Source: a virus. From it: a stretch of 35,099 bases of DNA. The stretch spans positions 1 through 35,099 of the IMG/VR virus record IMGVR_UViG_3300043313_001605; one strand, written 5' to 3'. The notes below the pieces were generated by a model, which was not told the DNA's origin, did not search any database, and was given only the letters and a program-made list of their open reading frames with translations. Within the stretch, counting starts at the first letter, position 1. Each line of letters begins with the position of its first letter. The position numbers and the translations under genes are program-made. This document shows positions 4,932 to 13,409 of the stretch, one piece after another.

Positions 4932-5884
4932 CGCTCCCAGAGCACTCCGCTCGGCTCGAGCGCGCGCCAGCCCGGTTCCGGGTGTATGTTCGTCTTCGGC
5001 CGCACCCGCACAGAAAACGGTTCTACGACGTAGGTGCGCAGACTGTTCGGGCCTTCGTCGATCCGACGGTATGGGCCTTTCGGGGCCTGCGCGGGAAAGG
5101 CATTCAGCCCTTGGAGCGCGATCGCCGCGAACCGTTGCTCGTCGTCGTTCGGTCGCCGTCCGAACTTGCCGCTTTCGCAGTGGAACGTGGCCCCAGCGCC
5201 GAGGAGGGCACAGGTACCGTAATACGCCAGGAAATCCCGCTCGCGATCGCCACTGGCTTGATCTGGACGGATGGGTTCATCGGCCACGATAGGGACGCGA
5301 TGCGCGGGATCACTCGGCGCATTGGGACCTCCACCGTTGAAGTATTCAAGCAGATCGTGCGCGCGTCGCGGCCACTCGCTGTCGCGGCCGGTGTGTGCGG
5401 TCAGGTAGTTGCCGAAAAACCAATCGGAGTGTTCGGAGTCACCGCTTGAGAAGAGCAGGCCAGAACTTTCCAGTGAATCGCGCAACGCGTGCGTGACGAT
5501 AGCCTTGTGCGTTGACGGCTCATTCCCGGCCTCGAGTAGAAGCGTCGCGACGCCGGCCAGGTCTTTGATAAGTCGATTCGCCGGGGCGACACGAGCCGTG
5601 TCATCGTCCGTGAGCAAGACCAACTCCACGAAGAATCCGTAGCGCGCGACGAACGCGAGGAACGATCGAATCGTCTCCGTATCCGGCGTGTCCCACGCGG
5701 ACGCCCCCCACTCCTTGACCGGCGTGTACGAGAACACGCGCAGCACGTTGTAGCCCGCGAACTCGAGCAGGAACGGCTCGATGTCTTCCCGCTTCGCGAA
5801 GCGATCGAGCAGCCCGAACGCTGTCACTCCTTTCCAGCGCCATGGCTCACCGTCCATGCGGAAGATGTTCCCACCCGTCGTCAA
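4928..5884 (-). CDS. GH-A clan glycoside hydrolase-like protein
   Basis: The product is 318 aa. The N-terminus (RMDGEPWRWKGVTAFGLL, about 9-26) is typical of TIM-barrel cellulase/mannanase-type (GH5-like) enzymes. YNVLRVFSY marks an early barrel strand. LLEAGNEPS places the acid/base Glu at about 122 (NEP motif). The nucleophile is either E203 (VADEPI) or E237 (FHCESGKF). It probably cuts a host surface or cell-wall glycan, either as a virion depolymerase or during lysis. The start is TTG at 5884, 22 bases after the upstream stop; ATG 5857 is an alternative but would drop residues that look conserved. No signal peptide is visible. It lies downstream of the lysozyme and the proline-linker protein. 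Confidence 0.7.
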   Translation of the reverse strand: MTTGGNIFRMDGEPWRWKGVTAFGLLDRFAKREDIEPFLLEFAGYNVLRVFSYTPVKEWGASAWDTPDTETIRSFLAFVARYGFFVELVLLTDDDTARVAPANRLIKDLAGVATLLLEAGNEPSTHKAIVTHALRDSLESSGLLFSSGDSEHSDWFFGNYLTAHTGRDSEWPRRAHDLLEYFNGGGPNAPSDPAHRVPIVADEPIRPDQASGDRERDFLAYYGTCALLGAGATFHCESGKFGRRPNDDEQRFAAIALQGLNAFPAQAPKGPYRRIDEGPNSLRTYVVEPFSVRVRPKTNIHPEPGWRALEPSGVLWER

Positions 5885-5906
5885 CGTGCCGATCGCTACG
5901 GGGCTA

Positions 5907-6944
5907 CTAGGGAGGCTCCGCCCCTTGGTGGTTCTCGACCCACTCCGGGAAGGTGCGGATCCGCGCCTTCACTTGTTCGATCGGCGTCGTCACGCTGAGC
6001 GCGACCCAATCCCAGAACGCGGGATCGTCTACGGCGATCGGCGGCGGGATCCCGCGCGCGGCGCGGTTTAGGCCATCGGGATCGTTATAGAACCGCACGA
6101 GTTCGGCGATATCGGCGCGCACTTGATCGTTCGTCTTTGCGGGCACAGGGGGCTCCTTGGGCGGCGCAGGCCGCGGGGGTGGCGTGGGTGTGGGGATCGG
6201 CGCGGGCGGCGCAGGGACGGGCACGGGAGCGGGCGCAGGCCCCGGTTTCTCGACCATCGGCAAGGCACGCAGGTCCGCCACAGTCAGCCAGAGCAGCACC
6301 GCACCAAAGCCCTGCTTCCACGTCGCAATCGCCAAGCGGTCGCCATCACGACTCACCCGGATGAACCGGCACGGCCCGTCTTCGAGCATCCGGTGATGCG
6401 CGCCGTCCCAGAGCAGTGCCGCGGCGGCTGGCGCGCCAGCATCCGGGTTGCCCTGCCCGATGATCAGCCCGTCCCCGAGGTCGGTGAATTCGTTGAGCGC
6501 ATGCAGCGGCCCGTAGGTGTTATCTCCGGTGATGAGCTTGCCGGTTGGTGTCCCGTCATCCTGGACGTAGCGCCAACCCTGCGATCCGATCGAGCAGTCG
6601 GACATATGCAGGACGCCGAGCCGGTCGTAGATGACGGGGGACACGCCGCACGCGGGTCCCCGCGGCGTCCACCAGGTGTCCGGCGTCCAGATCCACGTCG
6701 ACCGCGAGTAGTGGGCCTGCCCGCCGATCTCGAACCGCCCGACGTCGGTGATCCGGTGATAGAGCGGTTCATCCGCGTCGGGCAAATCGAACGCCCCGAG
6801 ATGCGTTTCCATCTTCCCGGAGGCCCGGACGATCAGGTTGTAGTTCGCGTCGAAGACGACGTCGTGCGGGAAGAGGACGGCGTACTCGCCGGTCGGCAGT
6901 GCATCCGCGTACCACGCCCCGGCAAACGTCTCGCGGACGATCAC
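5907..6944 (-). CDS. two-domain protein with proline-rich linker, possibly receptor or glycan binding
   Basis: The product is 345 aa. Residues about 1-230 are beta-rich with repeated Trp/Gly/Asp patterns (IWTPDTWWTP, GDGLIIGQGNPDAG, VSRDGDRLAIATW), suggestive of a beta-propeller or jelly-roll binding domain. Residues about 232-270 form a linker of P, A and V (PAPAPVPVPAPPAPIP and onward). Residues about 275-345 are a helical domain (NDQVRADIAELVRFYNDPD, then TFPEWVEN). It lies between lysozyme and glycoside hydrolase with ATGA overlap. A binding domain on a flexible arm next to a hydrolase suggests host-surface recognition; this is inference. Confidence 0.6.
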   Translation of the reverse strand: MIVRETFAGAWYADALPTGEYAVLFPHDVVFDANYNLIVRASGKMETHLGAFDLPDADEPLYHRITDVGRFEIGGQAHYSRSTWIWTPDTWWTPRGPACGVSPVIYDRLGVLHMSDCSIGSQGWRYVQDDGTPTGKLITGDNTYGPLHALNEFTDLGDGLIIGQGNPDAGAPAAAALLWDGAHHRMLEDGPCRFIRVSRDGDRLAIATWKQGFGAVLLWLTVADLRALPMVEKPGPAPAPVPVPAPPAPIPTPTPPPRPAPPKEPPVPAKTNDQVRADIAELVRFYNDPDGLNRAARGIPPPIAVDDPAFWDWVALSVTTPIEQVKARIRTFPEWVENHQGAEPP

Positions 6945-7516
6945 GGCGTGTTCGCCTTCCGGATGCGGTCGTAGCGCGCCATGACGCGCTGCGCGTAGTC
7001 TTTGTTGCGGATCGGCCCATCGGGCGCGTTGCCTTTGCGTCCTCCGTTATAGGCGGCCAACGCGGACATCTGCACCGCGATCACTTCCCCGCTGGCGAGT
7101 CCGGTATAGAGCCCGCGCGCCCACGCCAACAGGCCGGCGAGATGCTGACACCCGAATTGCAGATTCGTCATGGGGTCACAGAGCGCCGTGAGGTACGGCG
7201 CCGTACAGCCGTCCTCGCGCGCGACGGCGCCCAAGACCTGCATCAGTCCCCAGGACGCTTGCTGGCCCCACCACTCTTGGTCGGCGTCGCCCGCGAGTGT
7301 AGGAAAATCCCGCGGCGGAAATTCGGCGGCGCCTTCGGCGTCCGTGATCGGACGAAAGGGTTTGCGCGTCCGGACGTTGACGAAGTAGCGATAGCGGGGT
7401 TCGGGATTCCACGCCCACGGCACGTAATTCGATTCCTGCTCCATGACGGCTTGCACCAGGTTCGGATCGATCGCCTGCTTGCCCGCCGCCACGACAATCT
7501 CCGCACGGTAGGTCAT
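6941..7516 (-). CDS. lytic transglycosylase/lysozyme (SLT fold), endolysin candidate
   Basis: The product is 191 aa from an ATGA overlap. It has IDPNLVQAVMEQESNYVPWAW (split here: IDPNLVQAVM then EQESNY), where E28 of the ES pair is the expected catalytic acid. ASWGLMQVLG is the GLMQ motif, followed by the DPMTNLQFGCQHLAGLL helix and ALAAYNGG, the standard SLT order. It cleaves peptidoglycan glycan strands. Lack of a signal peptide and a position directly after a two-helix membrane protein (7513-7914) fit a holin-endolysin pair. A virion-associated lysozyme is the alternative. Confidence 0.85.
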   Translation of the reverse strand: MTYRAEIVVAAGKQAIDPNLVQAVMEQESNYVPWAWNPEPRYRYFVNVRTRKPFRPITDAEGAAEFPPRDFPTLAGDADQEWWGQQASWGLMQVLGAVAREDGCTAPYLTALCDPMTNLQFGCQHLAGLLAWARGLYTGLASGEVIAVQMSALAAYNGGRKGNAPDGPIRNKDYAQRVMARYDRIRKANTP

Positions 7517-7914
7517 GGGTACGGGATCGTCCCGTTGGTCGGCGGGGCCGCGGTGTGCTGCGCGACCGTCGCCGCGCCGACGCCTTCGATGATGCCTTCG
7601 AGCTTTTTCTGCTTCGCCATCGCGTCGAGCAGATCGCCCAACCGCCCATCCACGCGGTAGGCTGTTTCCTTCGCGACGTGTTTCGCCTCTTGCGCTTTGA
7701 TCGCCGCCGTAATCGCGGTCATCATGGTCGCCCCGAAGCCGATGATCGTCACGACGATCGCGGTGTTGTCGGTTTGCGGACGCGTGACGACGATCAGCGT
7801 CACGGCCGTCACGCACGCGAAGACGATGCCCAGGCCGGCGAGCACATACATCCAGGCGATGCTCACGGTCGGCCGTTGACGGGAGTCGGACGGGGTGACG
7901 TGCATGGTGGGCAT
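7513..7914 (-). CDS. holin-like two-helix membrane protein
   Basis: The product is 133 aa. Helix 1 is about residues 18-45 (AWMYVLAGLGIVFACVTAV), helix 2 about 52-72 (AIVVTIIGFGATMMTAITAA), followed by a charged helix with VDGRLGDLLDAM and a proline-rich end. This resembles DUF2746-type phage membrane proteins, which often stand beside endolysins. It overlaps the lysozyme gene by ATGA and starts in a TAATG overlap. Holin function is inferred from topology and neighbours. Confidence 0.65.
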   Translation of the reverse strand: MPTMHVTPSDSRQRPTVSIAWMYVLAGLGIVFACVTAVTLIVVTRPQTDNTAIVVTIIGFGATMMTAITAAIKAQEAKHVAKETAYRVDGRLGDLLDAMAKQKKLEGIIEGVGAATVAQHTAAPPTNGTIPYP

Positions 7915-8294
7915 TAAAGCGTCCCTGCTTTGTTTCGGATCGCGGCGATCGCTTGTGCCGGTGTCACGGCCGCGAGCGGTACCGGCAACGCGGCGCGAAT
8001 GACATTCAATTGGTCGATCAACGCCAGCACGAGCGCCTTATATTCGATGGGGAAGCTATCCACCGCCCGTTGCGCGGCGAGTTGCGGCGTCAGCGCCGCG
8101 GCCCCATCGATCGCACTCTGCGCGGCCGTGACGTCCGCGGGTGTCCAGGTCGCCCCCTTCTTCAGCGTGTAGTGTTGGGGGTCGCGCATCGAGAGGCCGA
8201 CGTCTGGTGCGATCGAGGATCGCAGCGTCGTGACCAGCCCCGCGAGATCCGGGGGCGTCGTGCGCGGGCTTGTAAAGTCGTGATAGTCAGCCAT
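7914..8294 (-). CDS. tail-region protein, unknown function
   Basis: The product is 126 aa. The C-terminal half (YKALVLALIDQLNVIRAALP, then TPAQAIAAIRNKAG) forms helices often seen at the ends of small phage tail-fibre or assembly proteins. The N-terminus contains GATWTPADVTAAQSAID. It follows the tail hub and another small structural gene, so a baseplate or fibre-assembly role is likely. No specific family. Confidence 0.6.
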   Translation of the reverse strand: MADYHDFTSPRTTPPDLAGLVTTLRSSIAPDVGLSMRDPQHYTLKKGATWTPADVTAAQSAIDGAAALTPQLAAQRAVDSFPIEYKALVLALIDQLNVIRAALPVPLAAVTPAQAIAAIRNKAGTL

Positions 8295-8299
8295 GATGA

Positions 8300-8815
8300 T
8301 TACGTGGTCGTTTCCAGTTCGACGCGACCGATGACGGTCACGAGGTTTGTCAGCGCGGTCCAGTTGGCGAAGCTGTTCTTCAGAAGCCGGATCTTCGTGC
8401 CGCTGGCGCTGATCTGAATCAAGCCTTGTCCGTGGGTGGCGTTCTCGATGTAGTAGAGCCAGCCGTTATTCACGCCGGAGGCGATGAGGCCGAGCGGCAG
8501 CAGGATCTCGAGATCGGTATTCGGTGTGCCGCCCACCGTGGTCGTGCCGAAATTGAACTGGAAGATCAGACTCTTCTCGAAGCGGCGGAAGGCTTCCTTC
8601 ACGATGTCGCCTGAGTCCACGCCCCACGTCATCGAGCCGTTCGCGGTGTAGTTGCCGCCCGCGTAGGCGCGGGTCTGCCACGTCCCGAACGGCCCCACGT
8701 ACGCATCGATGTCGTCGTAGATGTCCACGACGCGCGCCTTGGCCCACTGCGTGCCGACGGCGCCGGAGCCGTCGTCGTCGACCAGGGCATTCACTTTCGT
8801 GCGAGAGATCGACAT
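8300..8815 (-). CDS. minor tail or baseplate structural protein
   Basis: The product is 171 aa. It starts directly after the TAG of the tail hub. It is beta-rich, with Gly/Asn/Thr patterns (GPFGTWQTRAYAGGNYTANG, NGWLYYIENATHGQG) and few charged clusters, like small virion surface proteins. No catalytic motif. Placement after the hub supports a baseplate or tail-tip role. Confidence 0.6.
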   Translation of the reverse strand: MSISRTKVNALVDDDGSGAVGTQWAKARVVDIYDDIDAYVGPFGTWQTRAYAGGNYTANGSMTWGVDSGDIVKEAFRRFEKSLIFQFNFGTTTVGGTPNTDLEILLPLGLIASGVNNGWLYYIENATHGQGLIQISASGTKIRLLKNSFANWTALTNLVTVIGRVELETTT

Positions 8816-11062
8816 CTATGCAGCCTTTCCGAGGAGTTGCCGGAGCATGCTGTCGAGCGAGAACCGCACGTTGCTGGCCGTCACCGTGAACTTCGGCATC
8901 CCGGTCGGCGCGATCGACAGCTCGCTGATGTCCACGCTCTGAATGGTGAGTGTCTGCGAGATGGGCGGGTTGGCCAGGTTGATCGTGATGGGCTTGCCGC
9001 TCTTCGTCTTTGTGTCCCGGGACGCGTAGGTCACGGTGACGGTGGGTGACTTGTATAGCGCGAGCGTCGCATCACAGAGCGCGGTGATCCCGGCTTCGTT
9101 CCGCCGTTCATCCGACACGAAGTACTCGTAAATGCCGGCGGTGCCATCCATCGCCGCCATCGCGGCTTGGGCGATCGTGTCATCGCGTTGGACCCAGAGA
9201 TTGATCGTGGTCCCGCTGAGGATCGCCACGACGACGCCCGAGACGCCCGTCAGGGCCGGCGCGGGATCGGCGTGTTCGCCGTACTTCACCGTGTTCGCCA
9301 ACGCCCCAACGCCGGACGCCGGAATGCCCGTCAGCGTGTTCCCCGACAGACCGGTGTAGCGCACGAGTTGCGCGCCGACTTGTACCCAGCCCCCACCCGA
9401 GGCGAACGGTCCCGCGCTCGCGAGGAGCAACGACGTCGACCCCGCGTTCACCTGGCCGGAGGGCTGCGTGAGGCCGGAGGTATCCGACGTGGGGGCATTC
9501 GCGCCGAGCGATCCATCCGCGATGATGTCGGCATACGTCGTCGTCGTGTTGTCCGCGATCGTCGCGAGGAGCTTCAACTGCGCGCCGCCGACGGCCGTGC
9601 GGTACACCTTGCGCGACGTCGTCGGCGAGGCGCCGATCGCGATCCCGGTGACGTTGACATCTTGATACGCCGCCGCGGTATTGGACGTCGGCACATTCGC
9701 GCCGAGCACGGCATCGTTCGACGTGTCGTTGTAGGTCGTGGTCGTGTTGTCGGCGATCGTCGTCAGGAGCTTGAGCTGCGCCGTCAGCGCCGCACCGGCG
9801 GAGGCCTGGGCCTGCGTCCGATAGAGCTTGCGTGACGTCACGTCGGCGGGGCCGATGGCAATGGCCGTCAGAAACAGGCCCTGTAACCCGTTCAGAAACG
9901 TCACCATCACGGGGCTCGCGGTCGTCTCGCCCGCACTGTCCACGAACGTCGCGGCCCACCCGTACCACCCGTCCGCTTGCGAGCCCGCGACGTGGCTGCT
10001 CCACGATGGGGCGGCGGGCGCCGGCAGATGCGCCGAGGTCGTGACCGGTCCCGCGGGACTCGGCAGCGATTCCCCCGCCGCCGTGATGAACGTGTAGGCG
10101 TATTGATAGACCCCCGCGCCGAGATGCGCCCCCTTGACGAGCGTCCCCGCGGGCGCCACAGACGGCGCCGCGCCTGGCCCCACCGTCGACCCGGCCCCGC
10201 CGAGGTGCAGGCCGGTGTAGGTCAGGACTTGCGTCACGGCCATCGCCTTCCCGCCGAGCCCGTTGAACCACGCGGTCGCGTTGGCCACCGGCAGGATCGT
10301 TTCCCCGATCGCCACATCGGCCAGCAGCGCTTCCCCGTGCCCCTTCCCGTAGACCCGCGTGCGGACCTGTGAGAGATCCGTATTCATCGTGATCGGCGGG
10401 TCGTCCAGTTGCCGATGCGTCGCGTCGACGGGATCCGGGGTCCCCGTGGCTTCACTCGTGAACAGGTGGAGGTCTAAGTCCTCGACGTAAAAGTACCCGC
10501 CAATCAGTTGCGCGATCTGCTTCAGCGTGCCGCTGAAGCCTTCCGAGCCGTCCAGGTTCAGCGAGATCGCCGGCAAGGCGGCTTGGACATTCACCGACGT
10601 GAAGCCGGGCGCGTACGTCGCGATCAACGCTTGCGCGATCGTGGTCGCAGACACGTTCGTCCACGTCCCGAACGGCCGCCGTTGATTCAGTCGCGCGAGA
10701 TCGTCGGTCGCGGTGACGGTCCATTCGAGCGTCCCCCTGCCGACGTAACTGAGATCGACGGTCTGCACTGTCCCCGTGAACAGCAGGATCGGCGTATCGG
10801 TGCCCACGGTGATCCGCAGGGATTGTCCGACGGTGGGCGCCGCCCCTTTCACCAGCAGCGACGCCGTGTTGGGATTGTCGTTCAACGCGTCATGGACAGA
10901 GACGGAGCCCACGAGCGTCCGCGGGGCGGACGTCAGCAGCGTAATGTCGGCCCCCGCGAGCAGCACGTGGATCCGCGCCAGGCGCATTGCCGCCGTCGTC
11001 GCCGGGACATACCCCAGCCGGAAGTTACCGAGCCGCGAGGCGCCGAGAATCGCGGAGGTCAT
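8816..11062 (-). CDS. tail hub / central baseplate protein with duplicated insert
   Basis: The product is 748 aa. The N-terminal 250 residues (RLARIHVLLAGADI, then LEWTVTATDDLARLNQRRPFGTW, shown as two blocks) look like phage hub proteins of the gp27/Dit-Tal type. The C-terminus (VTVTYASRDTKTKSGK) ends as such hubs do. The middle carries Ig/Fn3-like inserts: a YTFITAAGESLPSPAG module and two consecutive copies of a SRKxYRT...LKLL-TIADNTTTTY unit (about 9475-9866). It starts with an ATGA overlap after the tape measure. It should sit at the tail tip and may bind sugars through the inserts. Confidence 0.75.
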   Translation of the reverse strand: MTSAILGASRLGNFRLGYVPATTAAMRLARIHVLLAGADITLLTSAPRTLVGSVSVHDALNDNPNTASLLVKGAAPTVGQSLRITVGTDTPILLFTGTVQTVDLSYVGRGTLEWTVTATDDLARLNQRRPFGTWTNVSATTIAQALIATYAPGFTSVNVQAALPAISLNLDGSEGFSGTLKQIAQLIGGYFYVEDLDLHLFTSEATGTPDPVDATHRQLDDPPITMNTDLSQVRTRVYGKGHGEALLADVAIGETILPVANATAWFNGLGGKAMAVTQVLTYTGLHLGGAGSTVGPGAAPSVAPAGTLVKGAHLGAGVYQYAYTFITAAGESLPSPAGPVTTSAHLPAPAAPSWSSHVAGSQADGWYGWAATFVDSAGETTASPVMVTFLNGLQGLFLTAIAIGPADVTSRKLYRTQAQASAGAALTAQLKLLTTIADNTTTTYNDTSNDAVLGANVPTSNTAAAYQDVNVTGIAIGASPTTSRKVYRTAVGGAQLKLLATIADNTTTTYADIIADGSLGANAPTSDTSGLTQPSGQVNAGSTSLLLASAGPFASGGGWVQVGAQLVRYTGLSGNTLTGIPASGVGALANTVKYGEHADPAPALTGVSGVVVAILSGTTINLWVQRDDTIAQAAMAAMDGTAGIYEYFVSDERRNEAGITALCDATLALYKSPTVTVTYASRDTKTKSGKPITINLANPPISQTLTIQSVDISELSIAPTGMPKFTVTASNVRFSLDSMLRQLLGKAA

Positions 11063-12873
11063 GCGGCCGTCAACTTCTGTCCCTGCATGATCGACCGGGT
11101 GATGGCCTGGCTGACCCGTCTCGTGATGTTGGCTTCCGTGTCGACGATGTGGAAGGTGTTGTAGACCGTCACGCCGCCGCCGCGACCGAGCGGGAGGACG
11201 TCACTCCCCCGCGGGAGGCTGACGAGTTCCGGCCCACGTTCGCCGACCAGCGCCATGCCGCCGCCGAAGTCCGTCACGCCGCCAGCGAAGCCCGGGACGC
11301 GCGGCCCGGGATGTTGCAGGAGCGGATCGCGCCCGATCGCGGCGAGGCCGCCTTGTCCCGCGTTCTGCATCAAGAGCGCGAGCCGCACGGCCTGCTCGAG
11401 CGAGTATCCGACGTGCAGCCAGGCCGCGACGTCGGGTGGCACCTTCGCACGGCCTTCCTCCGTGGAGAAGTCGTACTGGATCGAGTTCCCCATGTCGCGA
11501 TTGGCTTGGCGCGCCGCGGCAGCCGCCTTCGTTTGCCTGTCGAGTTCGTCGGTGTGACGTCTCGTCGCGGCGGCTGCGGCGTCTTCGGCGTCGACCGCCG
11601 CTTGCCCGCCAGCTCGGGCCGCGTCCGCCAGTTCGAGCACCTTGGCGCGTTGCAGATCGATCTCCGCACGGTAGAAGCCGCCATTGGCGATCATCGCGTT
11701 TAGGGTACGCTCCGCTTGGGCGAGTTCGTCCTGTGCGTCCGCGATCCGGCCGGTGTGCATCGCCCGCTGATCAAGCATGGCTGCGTCGTTGGCTTGCTTC
11801 TCATTGCGCGCGAGCCGATCGCGGATCTCGTCGGTGATGACCCCCGTGCGCGTCAACTGCGCGATCTTGTCTTCGGTGACGCGATGATTGTTCGCGATGA
11901 TCACCTCGGTCGCCGTCCCGTCCTGCGCGACCCGCCCCACTTCGTAGTCGTTGTCCAGGTGCGCGATCTCCTCGATGGCCTTCGCGCGACGTCGGGCGGC
12001 TTCTTCGTCGTTCCGCGCGATGTCCTCGGCCGCTTTCTTGAGCGCCGCGGCATTCTTCACGTGCGCGGCTTCCGTGGCATCCAGATCGCGAGTGAACTGC
12101 TCGATCGCATCGGACGAGACACGGTAGCGCTCGGCCAATTCCTTGACGGAGAAGACGTGCGACTGAATGTCCGTCGCCAGCGCGGCCGTCAGGCCGGCGG
12201 ACTTCAACTTGCCGAGTTCGGCGGTCAGCACGGCGATGGCCTTGGCGGATTCCTCCGGCGCTTTCAACCGGACGATGTCATCGTTCGCGGTCTTCGCGGC
12301 GGCCTGCCAGTCCTTCAGCGCGGCTTGATTGATGATCAGGGCCGTGCCCATGTCGGTGACTTGAAAGCCGACCTCCTTGCTGGCCCGCGCGAGCACGCCG
12401 GCGCCGGCCGCGGCTTCCTGCGCCGCGACGTCGCCCCAGCCGAGCAGCTTCGCCGTCGCGTCGCCGATCGTTTTATCGAGGTCCAAGAACCCACTGACCG
12501 CCCGGCCGATTCCCCAGCCCGCCACCCCGGCGCCGAGCGTCAAGCCCGCCGTCGCGACCAAGCCGAGTTCGGCGAACGTGGAGCCGGCGGCGACTGAGAG
12601 TTCGCTGAGCGCGCGCACCTGCGGCCCGATATGGATCCCGAGGCTCGCGAGCACCTGGTCGGTTTGCGACAACGCCCCGCTCAAGCCGGCCATCGCCTGC
12701 TGGGCGAGTGGGGCCTCTGTGGCGAGTTGGCGCACACCCGCCGGCGGCGTGATGCGATCGAGCGCCGTCGTGACGTCGGTCGCGCCCTTCGCCATCGAGC
12801 CGAGTGCCGCGATCGCCTTCTCGGCTTCGGTCGGGACCGAACTGAAGTCCGCGATCAGCTTGCCTGAGATCAT
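11059..12873 (-). CDS. tail tape measure protein
   Basis: The product is 604 aa. It has long alpha-helical and coiled-coil stretches (residues about 190-450, rich in A, E, K, R), a hydrophobic patch at about 100-125 (LVATAGLTLGAGVAGWGIG), and the typical end VPGFAGGV...ALVGERGPELVSLPRGSDV. It sets tail length and enters the host envelope at infection. At roughly 0.15 nm per residue the tail would be about 90 nm. It directly follows the tail chaperone and its frameshift extension (ATGA overlap) and precedes the hub, the canonical siphovirus order. Confidence 0.92.
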   Translation of the reverse strand: MISGKLIADFSSVPTEAEKAIAALGSMAKGATDVTTALDRITPPAGVRQLATEAPLAQQAMAGLSGALSQTDQVLASLGIHIGPQVRALSELSVAAGSTFAELGLVATAGLTLGAGVAGWGIGRAVSGFLDLDKTIGDATAKLLGWGDVAAQEAAAGAGVLARASKEVGFQVTDMGTALIINQAALKDWQAAAKTANDDIVRLKAPEESAKAIAVLTAELGKLKSAGLTAALATDIQSHVFSVKELAERYRVSSDAIEQFTRDLDATEAAHVKNAAALKKAAEDIARNDEEAARRRAKAIEEIAHLDNDYEVGRVAQDGTATEVIIANNHRVTEDKIAQLTRTGVITDEIRDRLARNEKQANDAAMLDQRAMHTGRIADAQDELAQAERTLNAMIANGGFYRAEIDLQRAKVLELADAARAGGQAAVDAEDAAAAATRRHTDELDRQTKAAAAARQANRDMGNSIQYDFSTEEGRAKVPPDVAAWLHVGYSLEQAVRLALLMQNAGQGGLAAIGRDPLLQHPGPRVPGFAGGVTDFGGGMALVGERGPELVSLPRGSDVLPLGRGGGVTVYNTFHIVDTEANITRRVSQAITRSIMQGQKLTAA

Positions 12874-13393
12874 TCGGGCATCTCCGTCGGCTCCTTGGTC
12901 AACTCGTCGAGCAACACGTCAAACACGTCGGGATCCAGATCGGTCACGTCGTTGTAGCTCATGCCGGTTCGGATGGCGACACGGAGGAAGAGGACGGTAT
13001 CGTCTCGCCACCCTGGCCGTTTTTTAGTGCGGCCCGTTCCGCCCGCATGCGATCGTCGTGCGCTTCAATCGTCCGGAGGATTTCAACGTAGCACTCTGGG
13101 TCGATCGCATCGAGCGCCGAGCGCACCACATCGACGCCTTGTCGATAGATCACGATCGGCTGGTCGTGGTCATCAGCGATCGTCCAATCGAGCAGATACG
13201 CGAGGACATGCGCCATTCCGATGTCGATGGGATTGGCGCTCATGTGCTCGCCGGTGAGCGGGTTCGGCACGTACTGCATGCGCGCCATCGCGCGCGATTC
13301 GCCGGACGTAAGATGTTTCTTGACGGTGATCGTGTCGCCATTGGAAATCGGAATTACGACCGTCTCCGGCCGTCGTACCCGTGAGGTGCCCAT
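12870..13393 (-). CDS. tail assembly chaperone, frameshifted long form (G-T type)
   Basis: A -1 shift at A AAA AAC (13025-13019) joins codon 125 of the short chaperone to a 49-residue extension ending at 12870. The long product is 174 aa. The extension reads RPGWRDDTVLFLRVAIRTG and then MSYNDVTDLDPDVFDVLLDE, a compact acidic domain like the T part of lambda-type chaperones. The short form binds the tape measure and the T part recruits tube subunits during tail assembly. The ATG at 12962 could also give a separate 30-aa peptide, but the slippery site makes fusion more likely. Confidence 0.75.
12959..13393 (-). CDS. tail assembly chaperone, short form (G type)
   Basis: The product is 144 aa, starting at ATG 13393 behind AGGAGA. 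It has a beta-rich start (ETVVIPISNGDTITVKKHLT), a helical middle (PIDIGMAHVLAYLLDWTIAD) and a polar Ser-rich tail (IPSSSSVSPSEP). Its position between tube protein and tape measure and its length are typical of G proteins. A slippery heptamer lies 20 codons before the stop. The stop overlaps the downstream ATG as ATGA. Confidence 0.85.
   Translation of the reverse strand: MGTSRVRRPETVVIPISNGDTITVKKHLTSGESRAMARMQYVPNPLTGEHMSANPIDIGMAHVLAYLLDWTIADDHDQPIVIYRQGVDVVRSALDAIDPECYVEILRTIEAHDDRMRAERAALKNGQGGETIPSSSSVSPSEPA
13019..13025 (-). other. programmed -1 ribosomal frameshift site A AAA AAC
   Basis: On the minus strand codons 123-125 read CTA AAA AAC, giving the canonical X XXY YYZ heptamer in the zero frame (codon boundary at 13024). 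A -1 shift opens the frame to 12870, whose translation looks like a genuine chaperone T domain. Confidence 0.8.
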
Positions 13394-13409
13394 AGAGTTC
13401 GTCTCCTGA

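Noticed and set aside
6915-6944. Protein start VRETFAGAW resembles the portal motif VIRESFAGAW (near 29900), with similar DNA
   Set aside because: The match is about nine residues and nothing around it is similar. IRESFAGAW is a usual portal motif, so coincidence is more likely than gene conversion.
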